64,000 nt of DNA from an uncultured Lachnospiraceae bacterium (GCA_910585635.1 CAJUFE010000022.1:1-64000), one strand, 5' to 3'. Shown: positions 35,170 to 43,685, numbered from the stretch's first letter. A program made the numbers and translations. The notes: a model not told the origin generated them from the letters alone.

Positions 35170-35865
35170 CTACCGCTTCCCGCCCTGCATCTCCGCCATC
35201 CGGTAGATCTGGATGGTGGAGTAGATGTGCTGCTCGATCGCCTTCTTTAAGCCGTCCACATCGCAGAGCATCAGCTGGTCCACAATCTCCGTGTGCTGGG
35301 CCTGGACGCCCCGCAGGGTCTCCGGCGTGTGGCAGTGAAAGCCCACGAACATCCCAGAATGGGCATTTAGACTGTCATACATCTCCATGATCTGGGCGTT
35401 CTGGCAGCACTTGACCAGCTCCGTGTGCAGGGCTCGGTCCTGCACATGGAGGGAGATAAAATTCTCCTTGGTGTAATCCTGGATGCACCGCTCATATTCC
35501 CCGTTGGAGATCCGCAGGATCTCCTGGATCCGGGTCACGAACCGCTCATTCCGGCGGGCCATCTCCACCGCCGAGGCAGCGCAGAACTGCTCCACCATCA
35601 GACGGGCTTCCCAGTTATCCTTCATATCCTGGAAATTAAAGGTGCGGACCCGCATCCCGCATTTCGGCACCGAGACCACCAGCCCGGTGGTCACCAGCTG
35701 GTTCAGCGCCTGCTTCACCGGCGTCTCGCTGGTCCCAAACTCTTCACACAAAAGCCGGACCGGCAAACGCTGCCCGGCTTTATACTTCTGGTTCTGGATC
35801 TTCACTCTGATCTTCTGGGCGATCTCATCAGCCAACAGCTCAGAGCCTGTGCGGATCTGTTCCAT
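35170..35865 (-). CDS. GntR-family regulator with FCD domain
   Basis: A 231-residue regulator of the FadR type. The winged helix (QRLPVRLLCEEFGTSETPVKQALNQL) is followed by an all-helical FCD ligand domain with histidines for a metal. Family members repress sugar-acid genes such as uxuAB, exuT and gntP. The ATG at 35865 follows TAGGAGT; the longer reading starts in the leader. It is the only GntR in the window and the best candidate to bind the operators at 41722/41864 or 31009-31048. Confidence 0.88.
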   Translation of the reverse strand: MEQIRTGSELLADEIAQKIRVKIQNQKYKAGQRLPVRLLCEEFGTSETPVKQALNQLVTTGLVVSVPKCGMRVRTFNFQDMKDNWEARLMVEQFCAASAVEMARRNERFVTRIQEILRISNGEYERCIQDYTKENFISLHVQDRALHTELVKCCQNAQIMEMYDSLNAHSGMFVGFHCHTPETLRGVQAQHTEIVDQLMLCDVDGLKKAIEQHIYSTIQIYRMAEMQGGKR

Positions 35866-35967
35866 CTGTCCTACTCCTATCAAAAATATGTAAAACCGTC
35901 GCTTTTTGGGGGTTGTTGACTGCAATTTTTAATGACCGATCCCATAATATACCCCTTGCTCTATATA

Positions 35968-35984
35968 TCATATTTTAAATATGA
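35968..35984. promoter_or_regulatory. 17-nt AT-rich palindrome between GntR and DUF1016 genes
   Basis: TCATATTT-T-AAATATGA is a perfect 8+1+8 palindrome 103 nt upstream of the GntR start and 1 nt past the end of the DUF1016 gene. It could be an autoregulatory site or a weak hairpin. Confidence 0.35.
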
Positions 35985-35985
35985 C

Positions 35986-37035
35986 TCACGATCCTTCTCT
36001 CTGTTCTAACTGCTCTTTTGCATTTGTTATCGCCTGCAATAGTTTTTTCTCTAACACTTCTTTGGGCGGCATCTTTGTCAAATACTGCGCGACATGTATG
36101 CTTCCGTTATCAAGTTCCATAAGTTCTATCGTTTCCTGAGATTTCTCTGCACACAATATCAAAGCGACCGGCTTCTCCTCGCCCTCTGCCCTCTCATATT
36201 TTTCCAGCCAGCGAAGATACAATTCAACTTGTCCTTTATCCTGCGGCTCAAATCCCCCTAATTTCAATTCTATCAACACTAAACGCCGCAATGTCCGATG
36301 AAAGAAAAGCAGATCCATAAAATAGTCTTTACCATCAAGAACAAAATGCTTTTGACGTGCTAAAAATGCAAAGTCCGAACCCATTTCTAAAATAAATCTT
36401 TCTAATTGGGCAAGAATGGCATTTTCCAGATCCTTTTCACTATAAGTATCTTTCAATCCAAGAAAGTCTAACATATATGGATCACGATAAAACATATCCA
36501 CCGACATTTTCTTTTCTTCGTTCAATCCCGCAATCTCATTTTTTATCATTTCATCAGGTCTTTTTGAGATCGCTGTGCGCTCATAAAGCATGGATCTTTT
36601 GCGTTCACGCAATGTACGGACCGACCAATTTTCATTTTTGCACATTACGGCATAGAAATCTCTTTGCAGTTCATCTTTAATTGGCAATAATACAAGGAAA
36701 TGCGACCACGTTAATTGTTGTGACAGTGTCACAACTTTTTCGTGATCAGGGAATTTTTGGTAAAAGTTTATCATCCGAGAAATAGCTGCCTTGTCAAATC
36801 CCGAACCATGATCGACCGATAGCCTTTTGCTAATTTCAAGGACCACCCGTTTCCCATATTCCGGCTTGTTGACACCTGTTATTTCTTCAGTTAGTCTTTT
36901 CCCGATCCCCCAATATAAAGAAACCATAGCATCATTAACTACTCTTTTGACATCTTCCTTTTTCTGTTTGATCAAAACATCTATTTCCTGATATACACCG
37001 TCAAAAGGATCTGATAACATTATTTCACTTTTCAT
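35986..37035 (-). CDS. DUF1016/YhcG-type PD-(D/E)XK nuclease
   Basis: A 349-residue protein. The N-terminal half (VVNDAMVSLYWGIGKRLTEE, then QQLTWSHFLVLLPIKDELQRDFY) is the DUF1016 N-terminal domain, and the C-terminal half carries the nuclease core (YFMDLLFFHRTLRRLVLIELKLG, with the D...ExK residues). E. coli YhcG is linked to restriction and mobile islands. The gene is much more AT-rich than everything around it and sits alone inside the sugar-acid region, so it was probably acquired by transfer. The ATG at 37035 follows GGAAGGTGG. A long palindrome covers its promoter region. Confidence 0.88.
   Translation of the reverse strand: MKSEIMLSDPFDGVYQEIDVLIKQKKEDVKRVVNDAMVSLYWGIGKRLTEEITGVNKPEYGKRVVLEISKRLSVDHGSGFDKAAISRMINFYQKFPDHEKVVTLSQQLTWSHFLVLLPIKDELQRDFYAVMCKNENWSVRTLRERKRSMLYERTAISKRPDEMIKNEIAGLNEEKKMSVDMFYRDPYMLDFLGLKDTYSEKDLENAILAQLERFILEMGSDFAFLARQKHFVLDGKDYFMDLLFFHRTLRRLVLIELKLGGFEPQDKGQVELYLRWLEKYERAEGEEKPVALILCAEKSQETIELMELDNGSIHVAQYLTKMPPKEVLEKKLLQAITNAKEQLEQREGS
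36717..36740. repeat. Internal copy of the DUF1016 promoter palindrome
   Basis: The palindromic block GTTGTGACA-G-TGTCACAAC followed by TTTTT lies inside the DUF1016 gene, where it encodes EKVVTLSQQ. Over 24 nt it is identical, in inverted orientation, to the palindrome at 37050. Confidence 0.85.
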
Positions 37036-37049
37036 CAATACCACCTTCC

Positions 37050-37078
37050 AAAAAGTTGTGACACTGTCACAACTTTTT
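37050..37078. promoter_or_regulatory. 29-nt palindrome upstream of the DUF1016 gene (operator candidate)
   Basis: AAAAAGTTGTGACA, a central C, then the exact complement. It lies 15 nt upstream of the start codon, against a candidate -10 TGTAAA (37076-37081, minus strand), where a repressor would block transcription. It could alternatively form a hairpin in the leader. Confidence 0.65.
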
Positions 37079-37158
37079 ACAAAGTACAAATACTACTTCT
37101 CAACGGATCAAAAACGCCCACCGCATACACCTCATACCACATCATGCCATATGGATAG

Positions 37159-37206
37159 AAAAAACGTGCCGTCCGCAGTAAACTTGCAGGCAGGCACGTC
37201 TTTTTC
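37159..37206 (-). terminator. Rho-independent terminator of the TRAP-MR/MLE operon
   Basis: On the minus strand ACGTGCC pairs with GGCACGT and is followed by TTTTTT; the loop is about 22 nt. A-rich and T-rich flanks on both sides make it bidirectional in form. Confidence 0.65.
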
Positions 37207-37296
37207 CTTAAAATAACAACACTATCGGCCAGGCTCTGTTGCCGGACACCTGTCGGCAACGCTACAAACTATCCGCAGACTGGATGGGGCTGCTTT

Positions 37297-38463
37297 TTAT
37301 ATAGTATACTGTCCAATCCTCTCCCAGTCAAGCTCTATCCCCAGCCCATCGCCCTGGGGGACGAAAAAGCGCATATGCTCATCCGCCTCGAAGCGCCCCT
37401 TCATGATCTCATCCTTCAAGGGGTTGGGGTTCTCCTCCGACTCCAGCATCTCCGTGTTCGCCATCGAAGCCGCCAGCTGGAGACTTGCCGCAAAGAGCAC
37501 AGCCGAGCCAAAGCAGTGGAGGGAGATCTTCCGCCCCGAGGCCTCGGCCAGCGCGCCGATCTTCCGGCACTCCGTGATGCCCCCGGCCCAGCCCACATCC
37601 GGCTGCAGGATATCCACCGCGTCCATCCGCACCATGGTCTCGAAATCCCTCACACCCTGCTGGGTCTCGCAGCCGATGATCTGCAGCTGGGGCAGTTCTC
37701 TGGAGATCCGCCGCAGGCCCTCTAAGTCCTCGAAGGGGATCGGCTCCTCCAGCCAGCACACGCCCAGACGGTCAAGCTCGCGTCCCCGGGTGAGGGCGGT
37801 ATAGGAGTCCCAGGAGGCGTTGGTATCCACGATCACACGCCCGTCGGGGAATATCGCCTTCACAGCCTCCACCCGGCGGTAGTCCTCTTCCACGGTCACG
37901 CTGCATGCCTGGTTCGCCATATAGTTAAGGGGCGCGCCGGGCCGGTCTAGGTTCCGCCCGATCTTCAGCTTGGCATCCCGGTAGCCCTGCTCCCTATAGC
38001 CCTCCATCTCCCTTCGCAGCTCATCGATCCCCTTACCCGGCGCGTAAAAACCGGCGCTGGCGTAGGAGGGGATCTGATCCAGGTGGCAGCCTAAGAGCCT
38101 GCTCACCGGCATATGGGCCGCCTTGCCCAAAAGGTCCCACAGGGCGATATCGATCCCGCTGATCGCCCCCATGGTCACGCTCCGTCTCCCGTGGGCTAAG
38201 GTCCGCCAGTATAAGGTGTTCCAGATCTCCTCGATCTTCCCGGGGTCCATTCCGATCAGCATGGGACCCAGCTGCTCCTCCACGATATACCCCATGACTG
38301 CCAAAGGCGCTCCGTATGTAAATGCTTCTCCGATCCCATACAGCTCAGTATCGGTCTCGATCTTGACCAGCAAGGCCTGCCGCGCTGTGGATGTGGACAG
38401 TGCGTCGCTGATGGGGGAGCAGGGACACTTAAGTGCGATCTTCTTTACCGCTGTTATCTTCAT
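37297..38463 (-). CDS. Mandelate racemase/muconate lactonizing family dehydratase (enolase superfamily)
   Basis: A 388-residue enzyme. The N-terminal capping domain is followed by a barrel with the KxK-type catalytic lysine (DAKLKIG), metal ligands in VIVDTNASWD, CWLEEPI and IGCETQ, the acid DILQPDVGWAGG and the histidine ISLHCFGS, and ends GLGIELDWERIGQY. The set fits a sugar-acid dehydratase of the mandelate racemase subgroup; the substrate cannot be fixed. It is last in the TRAP operon, 22 nt after the large permease, so it should act on the acid imported by that transporter. The ATG follows GAGGAAGAGG. Confidence 0.9.
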   Translation of the reverse strand: MKITAVKKIALKCPCSPISDALSTSTARQALLVKIETDTELYGIGEAFTYGAPLAVMGYIVEEQLGPMLIGMDPGKIEEIWNTLYWRTLAHGRRSVTMGAISGIDIALWDLLGKAAHMPVSRLLGCHLDQIPSYASAGFYAPGKGIDELRREMEGYREQGYRDAKLKIGRNLDRPGAPLNYMANQACSVTVEEDYRRVEAVKAIFPDGRVIVDTNASWDSYTALTRGRELDRLGVCWLEEPIPFEDLEGLRRISRELPQLQIIGCETQQGVRDFETMVRMDAVDILQPDVGWAGGITECRKIGALAEASGRKISLHCFGSAVLFAASLQLAASMANTEMLESEENPNPLKDEIMKGRFEADEHMRFFVPQGDGLGIELDWERIGQYTI

Positions 38464-38485
38464 ATCCTCTTCCTCCTTTTTATGA

Positions 38486-39778
38486 TCAGACGCTCATTCC
38501 CAGCAGCGTGGGGAACCACAGGCTCAGCGCCGGGATAAAGGTGACTAAGAGCAGGGCGGCTAAGAGTGCGGCCAGCCAAGGCACCAGGGCCTTGGAGAAC
38601 CTGCCGATGGAGATATTGCCGATCTTACTGATCACAAAGAGCACCAGGCCGAAGGGCGGGGTCAAAAGACCGATCATCAGGTTCAAGACCATCACGATGC
38701 CGAACTGGGTCAGGTTGATATCATAGGCCGCCAGCAAGGGCAGGATCAAAGGCACCACGATCGTGATCGCGGAAGCCGTCTCTAAGAAGCAGCCGATGAT
38801 CAGCAGGAAGATGTTGATGATGATCAGCAGCATGAACTTGCTGGTGACCACGCTGGTCATGGCCGTCAGGATCATCTGGGGGATCTTCGCCCGGGTGGCC
38901 ACATAGCCGAAGAAGGTGGCCCCGGCGATGATCAGGGCGATGGTCAGGGAATCCCGGACCGTCTCCTTTAACAGGGAGATGAACTTCTTCAAGGTCAGCT
39001 CACGGTAGACCACCACATCCAGGAACAGGCTGTAGAGCACCACGATCGCCGCGCTCTCCGTGGGGGTGAAGACGCCGCCGTAGATGCCCACCAGCAGGAT
39101 GAAGGGGGCCATCAGGGGAAGGATACCTTCCTTTAACGCATGGCCGAATTCCTTTACCGTCGGGAAGGGCGTCCTGGGATAATGCCGCTTGATGGCAAAT
39201 ACGGTCACCACCGCCATCATGATCAGGGCCATGACGATGCCCGGGACGATCCCGGCCATAAAGAGCGCGCCCACCGATGCGCCGGAGACCGTGGCATAGA
39301 CCACCAGGGGGATGCTGGGCGGGATGATCGGGCCTAAGGTAGAGGAAGCCGCCGTCACGCAGCAGGAGAAGTCATTGTCAAAGCCATTCTCGTTCATGGC
39401 CTTGATCTCGATCGCTCCCAGACCGCCCGCGTCGGAGACGGCCGTGCCGGACATCCCGGCGAAGATCACGCTGGAAAGGATGTTCACATGGCCCAGCCCG
39501 CCGGGCATCCAGCCCACCACCTTCATACAGAAGGCGAAGAGCTTTTTCGTGATGCCGCCTGTGTTCATCAGCTTGGCGGCTAAAAGGAACAGGGGGATCG
39601 CCAGCAGCGTAAAGGAATTGACCCCTGTGTACAGGTACTGGCTCAGGATGCTCCACTTCATGCCGCTGGTGGCCATCATCAGCGCACAGCCGGTGAGGGC
39701 CATGCTGATGTATACCGGGACCTTTAATAAAAACAGCGCCAGCATACAGATCAAAAGTACAACGATGATCATCTTCAT
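38486..39778 (-). CDS. dctM: TRAP transporter large permease (DctM)
   Basis: A 430-residue membrane protein with about 12-13 helices that forms the ion-coupled channel of a TRAP transporter. Family segments include FLLAAKLMNTGGITKKLF, GMSGTAVSDAGGLGAIEIKAM, STLGPIIPPSIPLVVYA and GCFLETASAITIVVPLI. Its start overlaps the DctQ stop by ATGA, so the two are translationally coupled. Confidence 0.94.
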   Translation of the reverse strand: MKMIIVVLLICMLALFLLKVPVYISMALTGCALMMATSGMKWSILSQYLYTGVNSFTLLAIPLFLLAAKLMNTGGITKKLFAFCMKVVGWMPGGLGHVNILSSVIFAGMSGTAVSDAGGLGAIEIKAMNENGFDNDFSCCVTAASSTLGPIIPPSIPLVVYATVSGASVGALFMAGIVPGIVMALIMMAVVTVFAIKRHYPRTPFPTVKEFGHALKEGILPLMAPFILLVGIYGGVFTPTESAAIVVLYSLFLDVVVYRELTLKKFISLLKETVRDSLTIALIIAGATFFGYVATRAKIPQMILTAMTSVVTSKFMLLIIINIFLLIIGCFLETASAITIVVPLILPLLAAYDINLTQFGIVMVLNLMIGLLTPPFGLVLFVISKIGNISIGRFSKALVPWLAALLAALLLVTFIPALSLWFPTLLGMSV

Positions 39779-40317
39779 ATCCCTAGGTCGACCTCCTTTT
39801 CCTCTGCCTTCTCTCTGGCCTTCTCCTCCGCGTTGATATCCAGCACAGCCGGCTTTCCGGCGATGGTGGCGATCCCCTTTACCACCGCCACCACGAACAG
39901 GCAGCCGAAGGAGAACATAAAGGCGTAGTACAGCCAGTTCATCTTGATCCAGGTCATGGAGACCGCGGTAACGCCTACATTACTCTTCGTAAAGGTGATC
40001 AGGCTGCGGATACAGAAAGCGGCAAAGACCGCGATCAGGACATTGACCAGCACGTCTATCCCTCTTTTTATGGGAGCCGGCAGCGCGTTCACCACCATAT
40101 CCACCGCAATATCCGCCCCCTCCGCCAGGGCCAGGGGAGCGCCTAAGAAGATCAGCAGGCTGAAGCTGATCCTGGCCAGCTCTTCTGTGAAATTTTGTCC
40201 GATGGTGAGCAGACGGCAGCCGATCTGGATGCACATACAGCCCAGCATCACGCAGAGCAGAAAAACACAGATCGTCTCTACGATCTTCAGATACCAATGC
40301 GCGATCTTTTTTAACAT
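39775..40317 (-). CDS. dctQ: TRAP transporter small permease (DctQ)
   Basis: A 180-residue four-helix membrane protein that joins the DctM channel. LARISFSLLIFLGAPLALAEGADIAVDMV is the family core. A charged Lys/Glu tail of about 20 residues lies at the C-terminus. The ATG follows GGAGGGTTTCCC-type sequence in the leader after the palindromic repeat. Confidence 0.9.
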   Translation of the reverse strand: MLKKIAHWYLKIVETICVFLLCVMLGCMCIQIGCRLLTIGQNFTEELARISFSLLIFLGAPLALAEGADIAVDMVVNALPAPIKRGIDVLVNVLIAVFAAFCIRSLITFTKSNVGVTAVSMTWIKMNWLYYAFMFSFGCLFVVAVVKGIATIAGKPAVLDINAEEKAREKAEEKEVDLGI

Positions 40318-40487
40318 TTGGGAAACCCTCCTTAAAGGTAAAGGTCCGGCAGGCTATGTTGCTGCACACTCTGCCGGGGCATCCTATCCCCCGGATCCGA
40401 CAAGACCTGTCTCTGCCCGCTCCGCCAGATCTACGGGGACAAGATGAGCGCCGGACCTCCTCAAGGTACGGCGCCCGCATCATCTAC

Positions 40488-40516
40488 GAAACAGCTCAGA
40501 CACCCTGGACTGTTAC
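40488..40516. repeat. Dispersed palindrome (GTAACAGTTCAG family), diverged copy
   Basis: GAAACAGCTCAG and CTGGACTGTTAC around ACACC. It lies about 63 nt 3' of the DctP stop, inside the TRAP operon, so it may separate expression of the binding protein from that of the permease. Confidence 0.65.
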
Positions 40517-40578
40517 TCTTCTATAGCTCTCCCGGCAGAAATGCTCTTCTTTTGCCAGGACCCATCTTCTATGGACGA

Positions 40579-41667
40579 TCACTTCGCGTAGCTCATGACC
40601 TCATCATAGGTGGTAACGGTCCACTTGCTCTCAAACTGAGACTGATAGAAATCACTCAGCGCCTCGCGGAAGGCATCCCGGTCCACATCCACCAGGGTCA
40701 TGCCGCCATCCAGGCACTCCTTCTTATACTCCTCCCTGGTCTCCTCGGCCAGCTGATCGGCGTAGGCTAAGTCCTCCGCCGCGCAGTCCATCAGGATCTT
40801 CTGCTGGTCCTCGCTCATACGGTCATACAGTGCTTTATTGATGAACAGGCCGACGAACTCGTATACATGCTCAGTCTCTGCGATGTAGTCCTGGACCTCA
40901 TAGAGCTTTAAGGTGGTCATCTGCTCATAGCCGCCTTCGCAGGCCTCTGCAACCTTGGTCTGCAGGGCGGTATAGAGCTCGCTCATAGCGACGGTGGTGG
41001 AGCTTACGTTCAGTGCGCTCCAGGTATCTACGTATACGGTCATGCCGGGAAGGCGCAGCTTTAATCCGGCCACATCTGCAGGTGCCTTCACCTCTTTGTT
41101 CGAAGCCAGCTCACGGACATCCCGGTGATGCCATCCCAGGGTCACGAAGCCATTCTCCTCATACCGCGCTTTTAAGCTGTCGCCGATACCGCTCTCCAGC
41201 AGCGCCTTCAGATGGTCCTGGCTCTGGATCAGGAAGGGGCTGTCTAAGAAGGTATATTCCGGCGCGTACAGATCCAGCCCTTCCAGACCGGTCATGGCCA
41301 TGTCTAAGTCTCCGCTGGCTACAGAAGAATAGTTATCCGCCGCGCTCCCTAAGGTGCCGTCGGTGAACAGGCTGATCTCGATGCTGCCGCCGGACTTTTC
41401 CGCCACATCGGCCACGAACTTCTCCAGGGCGATCCCTGCAGGGCCGTCAGCGGCATAATTGGTAGCCAGATCGATCATAAAGGTCTCCTCGTCAGCCGCC
41501 GGAGCGGGCGCGTCTTCCTTTGCCTCATCTGCGCCGCCTGCCTCTGTAGCAGCTGCTGCCGCAGCCGCCGTGGTGGCGGGAGCCGGACTGTCAGAACCGC
41601 CGCATCCGGTCAGCCCAGCTGCCATCGCAGCACAACACAGTAACGCTACAAGTTTTCTTGATCTCAT
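40579..41667 (-). CDS. dctP: TRAP transporter solute-binding lipoprotein (DctP)
   Basis: A 362-residue binding protein with lipobox GLTGCGG, an Ala/Glu-rich spacer and the mature DctP fold (FVADVAEKSGGSIEISLFTDGTLGS, then LRLPGMTVYVDTWSALNVSSTTVAMSELYTALQTKVAEACEGGYEQ). The arginine of LKLRLPG is the usual carboxylate-binding residue, so the ligand is an organic or sugar acid. The ATG at 41667 follows AAGGAGG. It is the first gene of the operon DctP-DctQ-DctM-MR/MLE. Confidence 0.92.
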   Translation of the reverse strand: MRSRKLVALLCCAAMAAGLTGCGGSDSPAPATTAAAAAAATEAGGADEAKEDAPAPAADEETFMIDLATNYAADGPAGIALEKFVADVAEKSGGSIEISLFTDGTLGSAADNYSSVASGDLDMAMTGLEGLDLYAPEYTFLDSPFLIQSQDHLKALLESGIGDSLKARYEENGFVTLGWHHRDVRELASNKEVKAPADVAGLKLRLPGMTVYVDTWSALNVSSTTVAMSELYTALQTKVAEACEGGYEQMTTLKLYEVQDYIAETEHVYEFVGLFINKALYDRMSEDQQKILMDCAAEDLAYADQLAEETREEYKKECLDGGMTLVDVDRDAFREALSDFYQSQFESKWTVTTYDEVMSYAK

Positions 41668-41721
41668 GATACCATCCTCCTTGTCCTTCCTCAGATCTGT
41701 CATGTGCCCACAGGTCTTAAA

Positions 41722-41733
41722 ATTAGGTCTAAT
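41722..41733. promoter_or_regulatory. Operator 1 (ATTAGGTCTAAT) at the TRAP promoter
   Basis: ATTAGGTCTAAT sits in a longer dyad, AAAATTAG-GT-CTAATTTT. It covers about +2 to +13 of the predicted TRAP transcript. The same 12-mer recurs at 41864. Confidence 0.65.
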
Positions 41734-41741
41734 TTTCTTGA

Positions 41742-41770
41742 TGTATAGATCATAGCATGATCAGCTTCAA
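41742..41770 (-). promoter_or_regulatory. Promoter of the TRAP operon
   Basis: On the minus strand, -35 TTGAAG (41765-41770) and -10 TATACA (41742-41747) are 17 nt apart, about 75 nt upstream of DctP. Confidence 0.6.
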
Positions 41771-41855
41771 ATGTCTATCTGGTAAATTGCTTAAATATGG
41801 CCATTGATTTTGTACATTATGCACGATCTATGCCGCATTTTGCCATTTAATAGCC

Positions 41856-41886
41856 TTGTATCTATTAGGTCTAATATCTCTATAAA
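41856..41886 (+). promoter_or_regulatory. Divergent permease promoter with operator 2 in its spacer
   Basis: -35 TTGTAT (41856-41861) is followed by the second ATTAGGTCTAAT (41864-41875) and by a -10 region TCTATAAA (41879-41886; spacer 17 or 19 nt depending on the hexamer). A protein bound here would sit between the promoter boxes. Confidence 0.6.
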
Positions 41887-41889
41887 TAT

Positions 41890-41908
41890 GTGTGCATCTT
41901 ATGCACAC
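41890..41908 (+). promoter_or_regulatory. Inverted repeat in the permease leader
   Basis: GTGTGCAT-CTT-ATGCACAC, a perfect 8-bp dyad near the predicted transcription start. It could be a second regulator site or a leader hairpin. The remaining 130 nt up to 42045 show no further signal. Confidence 0.4.
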
Positions 41909-42044
41909 TCACCCCGGAGCGCGGTCGCGACAGCAACCATCTTCGACCGCCCTTTTGGCGGCAAGGAGGTCATAGGAAAAACCCGACACTGGCCAAGCTT
42001 TCCCCACATATCCTACATTAATATCCACAAAACAGGAGCGTCCT

Positions 42045-43655
42045 ATGCTAGAAACCATGACCGTCCTGACCCCGCTCCACTACCTGTATCTGGTCGGGGT
42101 CATCGTCATCTTAAGTGTTATGATCCTGCGCAAAGATACGCCTGCTGTCTGTATCGCCTTTCTCTTTCTCTTAGGTGCTGCCGGGGTCGGGAGCATCTTT
42201 GGGGGCATCCAGACGATCTTCAGCGCGATGGTATATGCAGCAAAAGAATTTATGGAGGTGATCGCCACGATCGCTCTGGTCACCGCCTTATCCAAATGCT
42301 TGAGCGACTTAGGCAGTGACTATCTGCTGATGCGCCCCATGTCCCATGTGATGAAAAACCCCTCTGTCACCTGGTGGATCTTAGGCCTCACCATGCTCAT
42401 CTTTTCGTTGTTCCTGTGGCCCTCTCCCTCCGTGGCTCTGGTGGGCGCGATCATGCTGCCCTTTGCCGTGGGGGCAGGGCTAAAGCCCCTGGCGGCTGCC
42501 ATGGCCATGAACCTGTTCGGTCACGGGATCGCCTTAAGCTATGATGTGGTGATCCAGGGCGCCCCGGCGATCTCTGCGGGCGCCGCCGGGATATCCACCA
42601 GCCAGATCCTCACCGAGGGCCGTCCCGTGTTCCTGGTCATGGGAGCCGTCACGGTGACCGCCGCCTTCATGCTCCAGCGAAAGGAGCTTTCTGCACGGCC
42701 GGTCCCGCTCTTGCGTGATGGCGCTGTAAGGGAGGCCTCTGCGACGAAAGACAGGATAGGGAACGATACAGACAGAAACATGACAACAGACCTCCATGCG
42801 CCCGGCAGCGGACGCACCACCACACATGAAGGTATGGCGGGCGCATTTGGCATACCTGAACGCATGCCGCCTATCCGGCGGCGGGATTTCATAGTAAAGA
42901 CCGACGATACGGAAAAAGAGATGGATAGTACGATAAGAGATGATCAGGCCCGTTCCTCCAAGGCGGCCCTGGCTATGGCGATCGCCACGCCCCTGGCCTT
43001 CCTGGCTGACATCGCGGCCATGCTGCTCCTTGACCTCAAGGGAGGCGATGCCACCAGCCTGGTCTCCGGCACCGCTGTCTTTTTGATGTGCTTTGGCTCC
43101 CTCCTGGCCTTTCGCTCTGCCTCCCTGGAGAAGGTCACCGGCTACCTGACCGACGGCTTCCTTTTCGCCATCCGGATCTTCGCCCCGGTGATCGCCATCG
43201 GCGCCTTCTTCTTCCTGGGCGGCGAGGGGATCTCCCAGATCATGGGCGGACGTGAGGTGGCAGAGCTCTTAGGCAGCACCACCACCGGAGGCATCATGAA
43301 CGACTGGGCCGTCTGGCTGGCCGGCCACGCGCCCTTAAACCGCTATCTGATCGCCGCCCTCCTGCTGGCAGTGGGCGCCCTCACCGGCCTGGACGGCTCC
43401 GGCTTTTCCGGCCTGCCCCTCACCGGCTCCCTGGCCCATACCCTGGGTACCGCCGTGGGCGCTTCGGTGCCGGTCTTAGCCGCTCTGGGCCAGATCGCCG
43501 CGATCTTTGTAGGCGGCGGCACCATCGTCCCCTGGGGCCTGATCCCCGTGGCCGCGATCTGCGATGTGAGCCCTCTGGAGCTGGCCAGAAAGAACCTGCT
43601 CCCCGTGCTGATCGGCTTTCTCGCCGCCTTTGCGGTAGCCTGCTTCCTCTTATGA
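42045..43655 (+). CDS. Ion-transporter superfamily permease (GntP/NhaC/DcuC-like)
   Basis: A 536-residue membrane protein with two sets of about six helices and re-entrant-like Gly/Ser-rich segments (LFLWPSPSVALVGAIMLP, GALTGLDGSGFSGLPLTGSL). The architecture is that of carboxylate or gluconate permeases of the ion-transporter superfamily; I cannot name the substrate. A hydrophilic insert of about 90 residues (about 220-312) separates the halves and is unusually long. The ATG follows CAGGAG. It is divergent from the TRAP operon and shares the operator 12-mer with it, so both may import related acids. Confidence 0.75.
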   Translation: MLETMTVLTPLHYLYLVGVIVILSVMILRKDTPAVCIAFLFLLGAAGVGSIFGGIQTIFSAMVYAAKEFMEVIATIALVTALSKCLSDLGSDYLLMRPMSHVMKNPSVTWWILGLTMLIFSLFLWPSPSVALVGAIMLPFAVGAGLKPLAAAMAMNLFGHGIALSYDVVIQGAPAISAGAAGISTSQILTEGRPVFLVMGAVTVTAAFMLQRKELSARPVPLLRDGAVREASATKDRIGNDTDRNMTTDLHAPGSGRTTTHEGMAGAFGIPERMPPIRRRDFIVKTDDTEKEMDSTIRDDQARSSKAALAMAIATPLAFLADIAAMLLLDLKGGDATSLVSGTAVFLMCFGSLLAFRSASLEKVTGYLTDGFLFAIRIFAPVIAIGAFFFLGGEGISQIMGGREVAELLGSTTTGGIMNDWAVWLAGHAPLNRYLIAALLLAVGALTGLDGSGFSGLPLTGSLAHTLGTAVGASVPVLAALGQIAAIFVGGGTIVPWGLIPVAAICDVSPLELARKNLLPVLIGFLAAFAVACFLL

Positions 43656-43656
43656 C

Positions 43657-43685
43657 GTAACAGTCCAGATACCTTGAACTGTTAC
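43657..43685. repeat. Dispersed palindrome (GTAACAGTTCAG family), near-perfect copy
   Basis: GTAACAGTCCAG and TTGAACTGTTAC around ATACC, beginning 2 nt after the permease stop codon. Confidence 0.8.
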
